DNA of 64,000 nucleotides from Bacteroides congonensis (GTDB taxonomy: Bacteria; Bacteroidota; Bacteroidia; Bacteroidales; Bacteroidaceae), in the NCBI RefSeq assembly GCF_900130125.1, contig NZ_FQXY01000006.1:124001-188000 (forward strand), written 5' to 3'. Position 1 is the stretch's first letter. Each line of letters begins with the position of its first letter. The translations under genes and the position numbers were made by a program. Under the pieces are notes generated by a model. It ran no database searches, had not been told where the DNA came from, and saw only the letters and a list, made by a program, of their open reading frames with translations. Positions 36,597 through 45,156 of the stretch are shown piece after piece.

Positions 36597-37775
36597 ATGG
36601 AATCATTCTATCGCACGCACTCCTATCTTGTTGAGCACACCAATGCCCCCGTTCGCCGCGACCTCATGGACGAGATCGACTGGAGCGACCGTCTGATTGG
36701 TATCAAAGGGACACGTGGCGTAGGAAAAACCACTTTCCTGCTCCAATATGCCAAAGAGAAATTCGGGAACGACCGTTCCTGCCTGTTCATCAATATGAAC
36801 AATTTCTACTTCTCTGGACACAGCATTGTAGATTTTGCCAACGAGTTTCAGAAACGCGGTGGAAAAGTATTACTGATCGACCAAGTATTCAAGCACCCGG
36901 AATGGAGCAAAGAACTGCGTATGTGTTACGACCGTTTTCCCAATCTGAAGATTGTCTTTACCGGTTCGTCCGTGATGCGACTGAAAGAAGAAAACCTCGA
37001 ACTACGTGATATTGCAAAAAGCTATAACCTGCGCGGATTCTCTTTCCGCGAATTTCTGAACTTACAGACAGGTATGAAATTCCGGGCTTACAGCCTTGAA
37101 GAGATTCTAAGCACGCACGAACAGATTGCCAAAGGAGTACTCTCCAAAGTTCGTCCGCTGGATTATTTCCAGGATTACCTGCATCATGGTTTTTACCCGT
37201 TCTTTCTCGAAAAGCGTAACTTTTCGGAGAATCTGCTGAAAACGATGAACATGATGGTGGAAGTGGACATACTGCTCCTCAAACAAATTGAACTGAAATA
37301 TCTTTCAAAGATAAAAAAATTACTATATTTGCTCGCTGTCGACGGTCCGAAAGCTCCCAATGTGAGTCAACTGGCAAGCGACATACAGACATCCCGCGCC
37401 ACGGTGATGAATTACATCAAGTATCTGGCGGACGCACGACTCATTAACCTGGTTTATCCGAAAGGGGAAGAATTTCCGAAAAAACCATCAAAGATAATGA
37501 TGCACAACTCCAACCTGATGTATTCCATCTATCCGGTGAAAGTAGAAGAACAGGATGTACTGGACACTTTCTTTGCAAATTCCTTATGGAAAGACCATAA
37601 GATACATAAAGGAGACAAGAACTACTCGTTTATGGTAGACGAAGTAATGCCGTTCAAGATTTGTCAGGAAGGAGCAAAGATAAAGAATAATCCGAATGTG
37701 ACGTACGCATTGCACAAAGCGGAAATAGGCCGAGGCAACCAGATACCTCTCTGGATGTTCGGTTTTTTATATTAA
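36597..37775 (+). CDS. AAA_14 / DUF4143-family ATPase
   Basis: 392 residues from MESFYRTHSYLVEHTNAPVR. Walker A GTRGVGKTTFLLQYAKEK (about 38-55), sensor segment KIVFTGSSVMRLKEENLELR, and a C-terminal winged helix (NVSQLASDIQTSRATVMNYI) leading into the DUF4143 region. The usual Walker B LxxDE of this family appears as VLLIDQVFKHPEW, with Gln in place of the catalytic Glu. Members are abundant in Bacteroides and have no firm function; they are predicted DNA- or protein-remodelling ATPases. The gene has its own promoter and ends 32 bp before the pyruvate:ferredoxin oxidoreductase gene. Confidence 0.85.
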   Translation: MESFYRTHSYLVEHTNAPVRRDLMDEIDWSDRLIGIKGTRGVGKTTFLLQYAKEKFGNDRSCLFINMNNFYFSGHSIVDFANEFQKRGGKVLLIDQVFKHPEWSKELRMCYDRFPNLKIVFTGSSVMRLKEENLELRDIAKSYNLRGFSFREFLNLQTGMKFRAYSLEEILSTHEQIAKGVLSKVRPLDYFQDYLHHGFYPFFLEKRNFSENLLKTMNMMVEVDILLLKQIELKYLSKIKKLLYLLAVDGPKAPNVSQLASDIQTSRATVMNYIKYLADARLINLVYPKGEEFPKKPSKIMMHNSNLMYSIYPVKVEEQDVLDTFFANSLWKDHKIHKGDKNYSFMVDEVMPFKICQEGAKIKNNPNVTYALHKAEIGRGNQIPLWMFGFLY

Positions 37776-37807
37776 AAGATTTATTTACTTAAATATTTAA
37801 TTTAGTT

Positions 37808-40800
37808 ATGACTAAACAGAAGAAATTCATCACTTGTGATGGTAACCAGGCTGCAGCGCATATCTCGTATATGTTCTCTGAAGTAGCTGCTATCTACCCC
37901 ATCACTCCTTCTTCGACTATGGCTGAGTACGTAGACGAATGGGCTGCCGCAGGACGCAAGAACATCTTCGGCGAAACAGTATTGGTACAGGAAATGCAAT
38001 CTGAAGGTGGTGCTGCCGGTGCAGTTCACGGTTCTCTTCAGGCTGGTGCGTTGACTACTACTTACACTGCTTCTCAGGGTCTTCTCCTGATGATCCCTAA
38101 CATGTACAAAATTGCCGGTGAGTTCTTGCCTTGCGTATTCCATGTATCTGCTCGTACATTGGCTTCTCACGCATTGTGTATCTTCGGTGACCACCAGGAC
38201 GTAATGTCAGCTCGTCAGACTGGCTTTGCGATGTTGGCTGAAGGCTCTGTACAGGAAGTTATGGATTTGGCTGGTGTTGCTCACCTGGCTACCATCAAAT
38301 CTCGCGTTCCGTTCATGAACTTCTTCGATGGTTTCCGTACATCTCACGAAATCCAGAAGATTGAAATGTTGGAAAATGACGATCTTGCTCCGCTGATCGA
38401 CCAGGAAGCTTTGGCTGAATTCCGTGCCCGCGCACTGAATCCTATGAATCCGGTAGCTCGTGGTATGGCTGAAAACCCCGACCACTTCTTCCAGCATCGT
38501 GAATCATGCAACAACTACTATGAAGCAGTTCCTGCTATCGTAGAAGAATACATGAATGAAATTTCTAAGATCACAGGTCGTAAATACGGTTTGTTCGATT
38601 ACTATGGTGCAGAAGATGCAGAACGCGTAATTATCGCTATGGGTTCTGTAACAGAAGCTGCCCGCGAAGCTATCGACTATCTGGTAGCAAACGGCGAAAA
38701 AGTGGGTATGGTTGCCGTACACCTGTATCGTCCGTTCTCTGCAAAACACTTCCTGGCTGCTGTACCTAAGACTGCCAAGAGTATTGCAGTTCTTGACCGT
38801 ACTAAAGAACCGGGTGCTAACGGTGAACCTTTGTATCTTGACGTTAAAGACTGCTTCTACGGTGCAGAAAATGCTCCGGTTATCGTTGGCGGTCGCTATG
38901 GTCTGGGTTCTAAGGACACTACTCCTGCCCAAATCCTTTCAGTATTCGAAAACCTGGCTATGCCGATGCCGAAGAACCACTTCACTATCGGTATCGTAGA
39001 CGACGTTACTTTCACTTCTCTTCCTCAGAAAGAAGAAATCGCTTTAGGCGGCGAAGGTATGTTCGAAGCTAAATTCTACGGTTTGGGTGCTGACGGTACG
39101 GTAGGTGCTAACAAGAACTCTGTGAAGATTATCGGTGACAATACCGATAAACACTGTCAGGCTTACTTCTCTTACGACTCAAAGAAGTCAGGTGGTTTCA
39201 CTTGTTCTCACTTGCGTTTCGGTGATAATCCTATCCGTTCTACTTATTTGGTAAATACTCCGAACTTCGTTGCTTGTCACGTTCAGGCTTATCTGCACAT
39301 GTACGATGTAACCCGTGGTTTGCGTAAGAACGGTTCTTTCTTGCTGAACACTATCTGGGAAGGTGAAGAGTTGGCTAAGAACCTGCCGAACAAGGTGAAG
39401 AAATATTTTGCACAGAACAATATTTCCGTATACTATATCAATGCAACTCAGATTGCACAGGAAATCGGTTTGGGCAACCGTACCAACACTATCCTTCAAT
39501 CTGCATTCTTCCGTATCACAGGTGTAATTCCTGTTGAACAGGCTGTTGAACAGATGAAGAAATTCATCGTTAAGTCTTACGGAAAGAAAGGTGAAGACGT
39601 TGTCAACAAGAACTATGCTGCCGTTGACCGTGGTGGTGAATACAAGACTTTGGCCGTTGATCCTGCATGGGCTAACCTGCCGGATGACGCAAAAGCAGAA
39701 AACAATGATCCTGCATTCATCAATGAAGTAGTTCGTCCTATCAATGCACAGGATGGTGACTTGCTGCCTGTATCTGCATTCAAGGGTATCGAAGACGGTA
39801 CTTGGTATCAAGGAACTGCTAAATATGAAAAACGTGGTGTAGCCGCATTCGTTCCTGAATGGAATCCGGAAAACTGTATCCAGTGTAACAAGTGTGCATA
39901 CGTTTGTCCTCACGCTTCTATCCGTCCGTTCGTTCTCGATGCAGAAGAACAGAAGGGTGCTCAGTTCGAACAACTGAAAGCGGTAGGTAAAGTATTCGAC
40001 GGTATGACATTCCGTATCCAGGTTGACGTTCTCGACTGTCTGGGTTGCGGTAACTGTGCCGACATCTGTCCGGGTAATCCGAAGAAGGGTGGTAAAGCAT
40101 TGACCATGAAACACCTCGAAAGCCAATTGGCTGAAGCGGCTAACTGGACTTACTGCGTAGACAACGTGAAAACTAAACAACACTTGGTTGACATCAAGTC
40201 TAACGTGAAGAACTCTCAGTTCGCTACTCCGTTGTTTGAGTTCTCAGGCGCTTGCTCAGGTTGTGGTGAAACTCCGTACGTGAAACTGATTTCTCAGTTG
40301 TTCGGTGACCGTGAAATGGTTGCTAACGCTACCGGATGTTCTTCTATCTACTCCGGCTCTGTTCCTTCAACTCCTTACACTAAGAACGAAAACGGTCACG
40401 GTCCTGCTTGGGCTAACTCACTGTTCGAGGACTTCTGTGAATTCGGTTTGGGTATGGAATTGGCTAACGAGAAGATGCGTGCCCGTATCGTGAAAGTGAT
40501 GAATGAAGCTATCGCTGCTGACTGCACTCCTGCCGATGTGAAAGAACTGTTCGCTGAGTGGATCAACAATATGCTGGATGCGGACAAGACTAAAGAACTG
40601 GCAGCTAAGATTATCCCGGTAGTTGAAGCTAACAAAGATAAATGTAATCATTGCAAGCAAATCGCTGAACTGCAACAATATCTTGTTAAACGCAGCCAGT
40701 GGATTATCGGTGGTGACGGTGCTTCTTATGATATCGGTTACGGTGGTCTTGACCATGTAATCGCTTCCGGTAAGGACGTTAACATCCTTGTTCTTGATAC

Positions 40801-41356
40801 TGAGGTTTACTCTAACACAGGTGGCCAGTCTTCTAAGGCTACTCCGGTAGGCGCTATCGCTAAGTTCGCTGCTGCCGGTAAGCGCGTACGTAAGAAAGAC
40901 CTCGGTCTGATGGCTACTACTTATGGTTATGTATATGTTGCTCAGATTGCTATGGGTGCCGACCAGGCTCAGACTCTGAAAGCTATCCGCGAAGCTGAAG
41001 CATATCCGGGACCATCTTTGATTATCGCTTATGCTCCGTGTATCAACCACGGTCTGAAAGCCGGTATGGGTAAGAGCCAGGAAGAAGAAGAAAAGGCTGT
41101 TAAGTGCGGTTACTGGCACTTGTGGCGTTACAACCCGGCTTTGGAAGAAGAAGGCAAGAATCCGTTCCAATTGGATAGCAAAGAACCGAACTGGGAAGAA
41201 TTCCAAGGTTTCTTGAAGGGTGAAGTTCGTTACGCTTCTGTAATGAAACAATATCCTACCGAAGCTGAGGAACTGTTCAAAGCTGCTGAAGAAAATGCTA
41301 AATGGCGTTACAACAGCTACAAACGTTTGGCTAGAGAAAACTGGGGTGCTGAATAA
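37808..41356 (+). CDS. nifJ: Pyruvate:ferredoxin (flavodoxin) oxidoreductase
   Basis: 1182 residues, full length for the single-chain enzyme. Domain I begins FITCDGNQAAAHISYMFSEV and includes AIYPITPSSTMAEYVDEWA (pyruvate/thiamine site). The gamma, delta and beta parts follow in order. Two 4Fe-4S cluster motifs are seen: CIQCNKCAYVCPH at about residue 689 and CLGCGNCADICPG at about 744. A further cluster is coordinated by cysteines around CSGCGE and CNHC. The thiamine diphosphate motif GGDGASYDIGYGGLDHV lies near 970. It oxidises pyruvate to acetyl-CoA and CO2 with reduction of ferredoxin, central to fermentation in Bacteroides. Codon use is strongly biased (GGT, CGT, GAA), unlike its neighbours, as expected for high expression. 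The leader is only 32 bp and AT-rich; I do not see a clear promoter in it. Confidence 0.97.
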   Translation: MTKQKKFITCDGNQAAAHISYMFSEVAAIYPITPSSTMAEYVDEWAAAGRKNIFGETVLVQEMQSEGGAAGAVHGSLQAGALTTTYTASQGLLLMIPNMYKIAGEFLPCVFHVSARTLASHALCIFGDHQDVMSARQTGFAMLAEGSVQEVMDLAGVAHLATIKSRVPFMNFFDGFRTSHEIQKIEMLENDDLAPLIDQEALAEFRARALNPMNPVARGMAENPDHFFQHRESCNNYYEAVPAIVEEYMNEISKITGRKYGLFDYYGAEDAERVIIAMGSVTEAAREAIDYLVANGEKVGMVAVHLYRPFSAKHFLAAVPKTAKSIAVLDRTKEPGANGEPLYLDVKDCFYGAENAPVIVGGRYGLGSKDTTPAQILSVFENLAMPMPKNHFTIGIVDDVTFTSLPQKEEIALGGEGMFEAKFYGLGADGTVGANKNSVKIIGDNTDKHCQAYFSYDSKKSGGFTCSHLRFGDNPIRSTYLVNTPNFVACHVQAYLHMYDVTRGLRKNGSFLLNTIWEGEELAKNLPNKVKKYFAQNNISVYYINATQIAQEIGLGNRTNTILQSAFFRITGVIPVEQAVEQMKKFIVKSYGKKGEDVVNKNYAAVDRGGEYKTLAVDPAWANLPDDAKAENNDPAFINEVVRPINAQDGDLLPVSAFKGIEDGTWYQGTAKYEKRGVAAFVPEWNPENCIQCNKCAYVCPHASIRPFVLDAEEQKGAQFEQLKAVGKVFDGMTFRIQVDVLDCLGCGNCADICPGNPKKGGKALTMKHLESQLAEAANWTYCVDNVKTKQHLVDIKSNVKNSQFATPLFEFSGACSGCGETPYVKLISQLFGDREMVANATGCSSIYSGSVPSTPYTKNENGHGPAWANSLFEDFCEFGLGMELANEKMRARIVKVMNEAIAADCTPADVKELFAEWINNMLDADKTKELAAKIIPVVEANKDKCNHCKQIAELQQYLVKRSQWIIGGDGASYDIGYGGLDHVIASGKDVNILVLDTEVYSNTGGQSSKATPVGAIAKFAAAGKRVRKKDLGLMATTYGYVYVAQIAMGADQAQTLKAIREAEAYPGPSLIIAYAPCINHGLKAGMGKSQEEEEKAVKCGYWHLWRYNPALEEEGKNPFQLDSKEPNWEEFQGFLKGEVRYASVMKQYPTEAEELFKAAEENAKWRYNSYKRLARENWGAE

Positions 41357-41380
41357 TTAATCACACTCAGATAGATATAA

Positions 41381-41418
41381 AAAGGGAGTCTGCTCAAATG
41401 CATGACTCCCTTTTTTTT
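41381..41418. terminator. Intrinsic terminator after nifJ, usable in both directions
   Basis: AAAGGGAGTC (41381-41390) pairs with GACTCCCTTT (41404-41413), loop 13 nt, followed by a run of T (41411-41418). On the minus strand the stem is also followed by TTTTTATA, so it can serve the convergent glycine betaine operon ending at 41432. Confidence 0.9.
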
Positions 41419-41431
41419 ATGTCCAAGCCAG

Positions 41432-42295
41432 TTATTCCTTTGATTTCGGTATCCAGCTATCCACCAACTGCCGATGTTCATCCCGCCATTTACGTGCTAT
41501 ATCTTCTTCATCCATCCGAGCGTCTTTCATAGCTGTCATAAAGGAGCTAAGTTCCTCTGTCGTTAATTTGATATTACCAAAGAACTCCGCTGCGAACGGG
41601 TCTTTTTCACTGAATCCTTTCCAGGCAATGGCATGGATTTCTTCCAAGTCACCATATACTTTCTTCGGGTCTTCCAGGAATTTCAAATCAAACTGATCGA
41701 ACATCCAGTGTGGTGTCCATCCTGTAATAACTATCCATTCGCCTTTCTCCATCGCTTTTTTCAGAGATGCAAGCATCGTCGAGCTACTTGAAGTCATCAG
41801 TGTATAGCCGTCAAGGCCGTAAGCCGAGATGGCTTTATCCGTGGTTTTCATGATTCCTGCACCGGCATCTATTCCGACTATTTCAGAAGAGAACCGGTCT
41901 TTATTGGCGGCCAGTTCATCAATGGAATTAATGGTAACGTATTGAGGTACGACCAGTCCGACACGCGCTTCTCCATATACTTCGCCCAAAAATTCGATAC
42001 TATCACCATATTGGTCCATATAATCTTTCATTGTTATCGGTAACCAGGTATCCAAAAAGACATCTGAATTCTTTCCGGATATGGATACGAAGATGGGTGC
42101 AAGGTCGGCATTCTGTAGTTCAACCTCGTATCCTTGTTCTTCCAGTACCACTTTCGCCAAATGGCTCATGGCTATTCCTTCCAACCAATTGGCATAGGCT
42201 ATTTTTACTTTTTTCTTATTTGAGTCGGAATTCGTACAGGAAGCCAGCAAAAGCAGAGCGGACAATACGATTCCTACTAATTTATATATTCTCAT
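41432..42295 (-). CDS. proX: Glycine betaine/proline ABC transporter, substrate-binding lipoprotein
   Basis: 287 residues. MRIYKLVGIVLSALLLLASC is a lipoprotein signal with Cys20. The mature part (VKIAYANWLEGIAMSHLAKV, YEVELQNADLAPIFVSISGK, DVFLDTWLPI) is the OpuAC/ProX family of glycine betaine-binding proteins. Trp residues typical of the quaternary-ammonium cage are seen in ANW, TWLP and GWTPHWMFDQ. It delivers betaine-type osmolytes to the permease encoded just upstream. It is the last gene of a three-gene operon and ends 14 bp from the shared terminator. Confidence 0.92.
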   Translation of the reverse strand: MRIYKLVGIVLSALLLLASCTNSDSNKKKVKIAYANWLEGIAMSHLAKVVLEEQGYEVELQNADLAPIFVSISGKNSDVFLDTWLPITMKDYMDQYGDSIEFLGEVYGEARVGLVVPQYVTINSIDELAANKDRFSSEIVGIDAGAGIMKTTDKAISAYGLDGYTLMTSSSSTMLASLKKAMEKGEWIVITGWTPHWMFDQFDLKFLEDPKKVYGDLEEIHAIAWKGFSEKDPFAAEFFGNIKLTTEELSSFMTAMKDARMDEEDIARKWRDEHRQLVDSWIPKSKE

Positions 42296-42343
42296 TTTTA
42301 TTCCTTTCAGTTTTCTGTCTTTCTTGTTTCAGTCCTTTCTATT

Positions 42344-43171
42344 TTAGTCCTTCTTGCTTTTTCTTCCTGCCATACCTTGTGTGATACGATCCAAGATGAT
42401 AGCCAAGATAACCACTGCTATGCCGCCTTCAAATCCGAGTCCGATTTTCATTTGGGTAATACCCTTTAATACGATTTCTCCCAAACCACCGGCGGCAATC
42501 ATTGCGGCGATTACGACCATGGAAAGTGACATCATGATTGTTTGGTTTACTCCGGTCAGGATGGTAGGCAACGCCAAAGGAAGCTGTACTTTATAAAGTA
42601 ACTGCCAGCGGGTAGCTCCGAACGAACGGGAAGCTTCCACTACATTTTTAGGAACTTGCCGGATTCCCAATCCGGTAAGGCGGACTACGGGCGGCATCGC
42701 AAAAATGATGGTTGCAAACACTCCGGGCACTGCCCCCAAGCCGAAGAAAAGAACGGCAGGAATCAGATAGACAAAGGCAGGCATAGTCTGCATCAAGTCA
42801 AGAATGGGGCGGAGTATCTTATCCGCACGCGGACTGTTTGCCGTCCATACTCCTAAAGGAACACCGACAACCAAGGCCAGACAGGTAGATGATAATACGA
42901 GAGCCAGAGTTTGCATGGTCGCTTCCCAAAATCCCATACCGTAGATTAACAATAAGCCTAGTACGGTGAAGATACCAGTTCCGCGTCCTGCTTTCATCCA
43001 GGCTGCGACGGCAAGTACGAGGATGGTTATATAAAAGGGGATTCCGAAAAGAATGTGTTGAAATCCGATGATGAAACTACCGATGCCTGCATTCACGGCA
43101 TCAAAAAAGGTGGCGAAATGTACCATCATCCAGTTGATGGCGCTTTCTATATATTGTCCCATATTTATCAT
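42344..43171 (-). CDS. proW: Glycine betaine/proline ABC transporter, permease
   Basis: 275 residues with about six membrane spans. The binding-protein-dependent permease domain is clear: LALVVGVPLGVWTANSPRAD, PAFVYLIPAVLFFGLGAVPG, then the EAA loop region VVEASRSFGATRWQLLYKVQ, and the end IVVIAAMIAAGGLGEIVLKG. The start overlaps the stop of the ATPase gene by 4 bp (ATGA), so the two are translationally coupled. It forms the channel for osmoprotectant uptake together with the ATPase and binding protein. Confidence 0.93.
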   Translation of the reverse strand: MINMGQYIESAINWMMVHFATFFDAVNAGIGSFIIGFQHILFGIPFYITILVLAVAAWMKAGRGTGIFTVLGLLLIYGMGFWEATMQTLALVLSSTCLALVVGVPLGVWTANSPRADKILRPILDLMQTMPAFVYLIPAVLFFGLGAVPGVFATIIFAMPPVVRLTGLGIRQVPKNVVEASRSFGATRWQLLYKVQLPLALPTILTGVNQTIMMSLSMVVIAAMIAAGGLGEIVLKGITQMKIGLGFEGGIAVVILAIILDRITQGMAGRKSKKD

Positions 43172-44394
43172 AAATCTATTGCGTTTTGGATTATTTCGTT
43201 TATTTCTTCTTTATCTTTTCCTGTCACTTCGATGATTAAGGATGACAGCGGGATAGTTCCCAGAAATTCATGTGTTTCATCAATCACCCAAACCGGTGAA
43301 TTGCTCTTTGTCATCAGAGGGAGAATATCTTCCAGAACCGTGTCGCATAGTACTGAATGGACTTCTGTCCGCACAATAGGTTCTATGGATTTCTCCTGTT
43401 TACTACGCAGTTTAAGCAGGTCATTCAGACGCACCTCTCCTACCAACTTGTCGTCGGCATCTATGACAGGAAGTACTGTTATATTCTTCGCACGCATCTT
43501 ACGGATCAGTACTTCGGGGCCTTCTTTCTTCAAGCGGGCAACCAATGGTTTGTCAATCATCAGGGATGAAGCGGTAATAATCTTGCTTCTGTCTACGTTT
43601 TCCACGAAGCGGGCTACATAGTCGTTGGCGGGTTCGGTCAAGATTTCTTCTGAAGTTCCTACTTGTACGACTTCCCCGTCTTTCATAATAGCAATGCGGT
43701 CGCCCAGTTTGATTGCTTCGCTCAAGTCGTGGGTAATAAAGACAATGGTCTTTTTCATCTTTGACTGCAAAGCCAGCAGTTCATCCTGCATCTGTACGCG
43801 AATCAGAGGGTCGAGGGCGGAGAAAGCCTCATCCATTAAAAGTACTTCGGGATTATTGGCCAAGGCGCGGGCTAGCCCGACACGTTGTTGCATCCCACCG
43901 GAAAGCTCGCCTACCATTTGATTCTCGTAGCCTTTCAGCCCGACTAACTTCATACTTTCCATGGCTTTCTTTTCACGTTCCTCTTTCTTCACTCCCTGAA
44001 GTTCGAGCCCGAATGCGATATTATGTAATACGGAACGATGGGGCAACAACCCGAAGTTCTGAAAAACCATAGCCAGTTCTTTTCGACGGACTTGCAAGAG
44101 TTCTTTTTCGGATACTTTGGAAATATCTACTCCATTGACGAGTACTTGCCCCGATGTGGGACGTATCAAACGGTTTATACAACGTAGTAATGTCGATTTT
44201 CCACTACCGGAGAGTCCCATTATCACAAAAAATTCTCCCTCGTTAATTGAAAGATTGGCATCTTTCACTCCTACCGTGCACCCGGTATCTTTCAGGATTT
44301 CCGCTTTGCTCTTATCTTCTTTCAGCATCTTGAGTGCTTTCTGTTTCTCATGACCGAAGATGAGATATAAATCCTTTATTTCTATTTTGCTCAT
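43168..44394 (-). CDS. proV: Glycine betaine/proline ABC transporter, ATP-binding subunit with CBS domains
   Basis: 408 residues. Walker [21 protein letters not shown] (about residue 61), Q-loop in MVFQNFGLLPHRSV, signature LSGGMQQRVGLARALA, Walker B VLLMDEAFSALDP and the H-loop HDLSEA. Two CBS motifs follow (MRAKNITVLPVIDADDKLVG and LPLMTKSNSPVWVIDETHEF), which in OpuA-type transporters sense ionic strength. It powers uptake of compatible solutes. It is the first gene of the operon, preceded by a strong promoter (44657-44688) and a leader of roughly 255 nt. Confidence 0.94.
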   Translation of the reverse strand: MSKIEIKDLYLIFGHEKQKALKMLKEDKSKAEILKDTGCTVGVKDANLSINEGEFFVIMGLSGSGKSTLLRCINRLIRPTSGQVLVNGVDISKVSEKELLQVRRKELAMVFQNFGLLPHRSVLHNIAFGLELQGVKKEEREKKAMESMKLVGLKGYENQMVGELSGGMQQRVGLARALANNPEVLLMDEAFSALDPLIRVQMQDELLALQSKMKKTIVFITHDLSEAIKLGDRIAIMKDGEVVQVGTSEEILTEPANDYVARFVENVDRSKIITASSLMIDKPLVARLKKEGPEVLIRKMRAKNITVLPVIDADDKLVGEVRLNDLLKLRSKQEKSIEPIVRTEVHSVLCDTVLEDILPLMTKSNSPVWVIDETHEFLGTIPLSSLIIEVTGKDKEEINEIIQNAIDL

Positions 44395-44650
44395 ATAATA
44401 TATTGGTTTAGATTATAATATTTGTTTTGTTTCCAACTGTTGCGCTTATCATTCTCACCAATGATAAACAAGTTGAAAGTTCGCTTGGTTCGATCACGTT
44501 ACATTATAACATGACAACCTGATGAGTTTTAATGATTAAAAAAACAGACTGAGTGGTTTAAAAGGAATAGAATTTGATAAGATTATCCTCTCAATGAACA
44601 GTAAAAAACAGTATTTTTATATACGAATTACAGCCTGTTTTTGCATATTG
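44395..44650 (-). other. Long 5' leader of the proVWX operon with two small palindromes
   Basis: This 296-bp gene-free stretch is mostly the transcribed leader of proV. It contains TTATCATT/AATGATAA (8-bp stem, 6-nt loop, around 44452-44473) and an imperfect TCACGTTA/TAACATGA palindrome (around 44501-44521). No ORF longer than a few codons stands out. No known riboswitch core was recognised. Confidence 0.5.
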
Positions 44651-44656
44651 TTACTG

Positions 44657-44688
44657 CAAAGATAGGCAAAATGGATTAAAGATGCAAA
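44657..44688 (-). promoter_or_regulatory. Bacteroides-type promoter of the proVWX operon
   Basis: On the minus strand TTTG (44685-44688) and TATCTTTG (44657-44664) are separated by 20 bp, matching the consensus. Transcription would start near 44650. Confidence 0.78.
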
Positions 44689-44690
44689 TT

Positions 44691-45029
44691 TTATTCAGAA
44701 ACGGAGTAGTTCCAAAGATGCTTTTTCAAGTCTACGCACCCATTTTGTTTGAAAGAAATCCCTTCTTCCAAGAGTAATAGTTTTTGCTCTTCCCAACCGG
44801 GAACGAGACGTCCCGATGCATTGACAACCCTATGACAAGGCGCAGAGACTTCATCCGGCACTTGCTTCAGGGCACGACCTACCATGCGGGAGCATTGAGG
44901 TATGCCCAATAATGCAGCTATACCACCATAAGTGGAAACTTTACCTGAAGGAATTTCACAGACCACCTGATATACTTCCCGGCAGAAGTCGTCGGAAAGG
45001 CTCGCTTTATCTACTTTATAATCTTTCAT
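44691..45029 (-). CDS. MGMT-family protein (methylated-DNA cysteine methyltransferase domain only)
   Basis: 112 residues, only the C-terminal DNA-binding/active-site domain of O6-alkylguanine-DNA alkyltransferases. Conserved parts: FCREVYQVVCEIPSGKVSTY, GIAALLGIPQCSRMVGRALK (recognition helix with the intercalating Arg), and APCHRVVNASGRLVPGW. The active-site Cys in PCHRV is retained, unlike alkyltransferase-like proteins, which have Trp there. So it may still accept alkyl groups, or act as a small damage sensor. It is a separate gene; the proV promoter starts at its 3' end. Confidence 0.85.
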   Translation of the reverse strand: MKDYKVDKASLSDDFCREVYQVVCEIPSGKVSTYGGIAALLGIPQCSRMVGRALKQVPDEVSAPCHRVVNASGRLVPGWEEQKLLLLEEGISFKQNGCVDLKKHLWNYSVSE

Positions 45030-45156
45030 TGCTTAAACTTTACTTATCAAGTCTACAAAACTAAATAAAAAGAAAGGTATTTGCAAATAATAAGATTGTA
45101 TCAAATAAGCCTGCAACTCATTGGGGCTTCAATATGTTTTGAAACAAACCATTACC

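Noticed and set aside
39188..40183. 331-residue minus-strand frame
   Set aside because: It is fully antisense to nifJ and has low-complexity Cys/Phe/Val composition. It arises from the biased codon use of the highly expressed gene.
44395..44650. Known riboswitch in the proV leader
   Set aside because: The palindromes are short and no recognised riboswitch core could be identified by eye, so it is kept only as a long leader.
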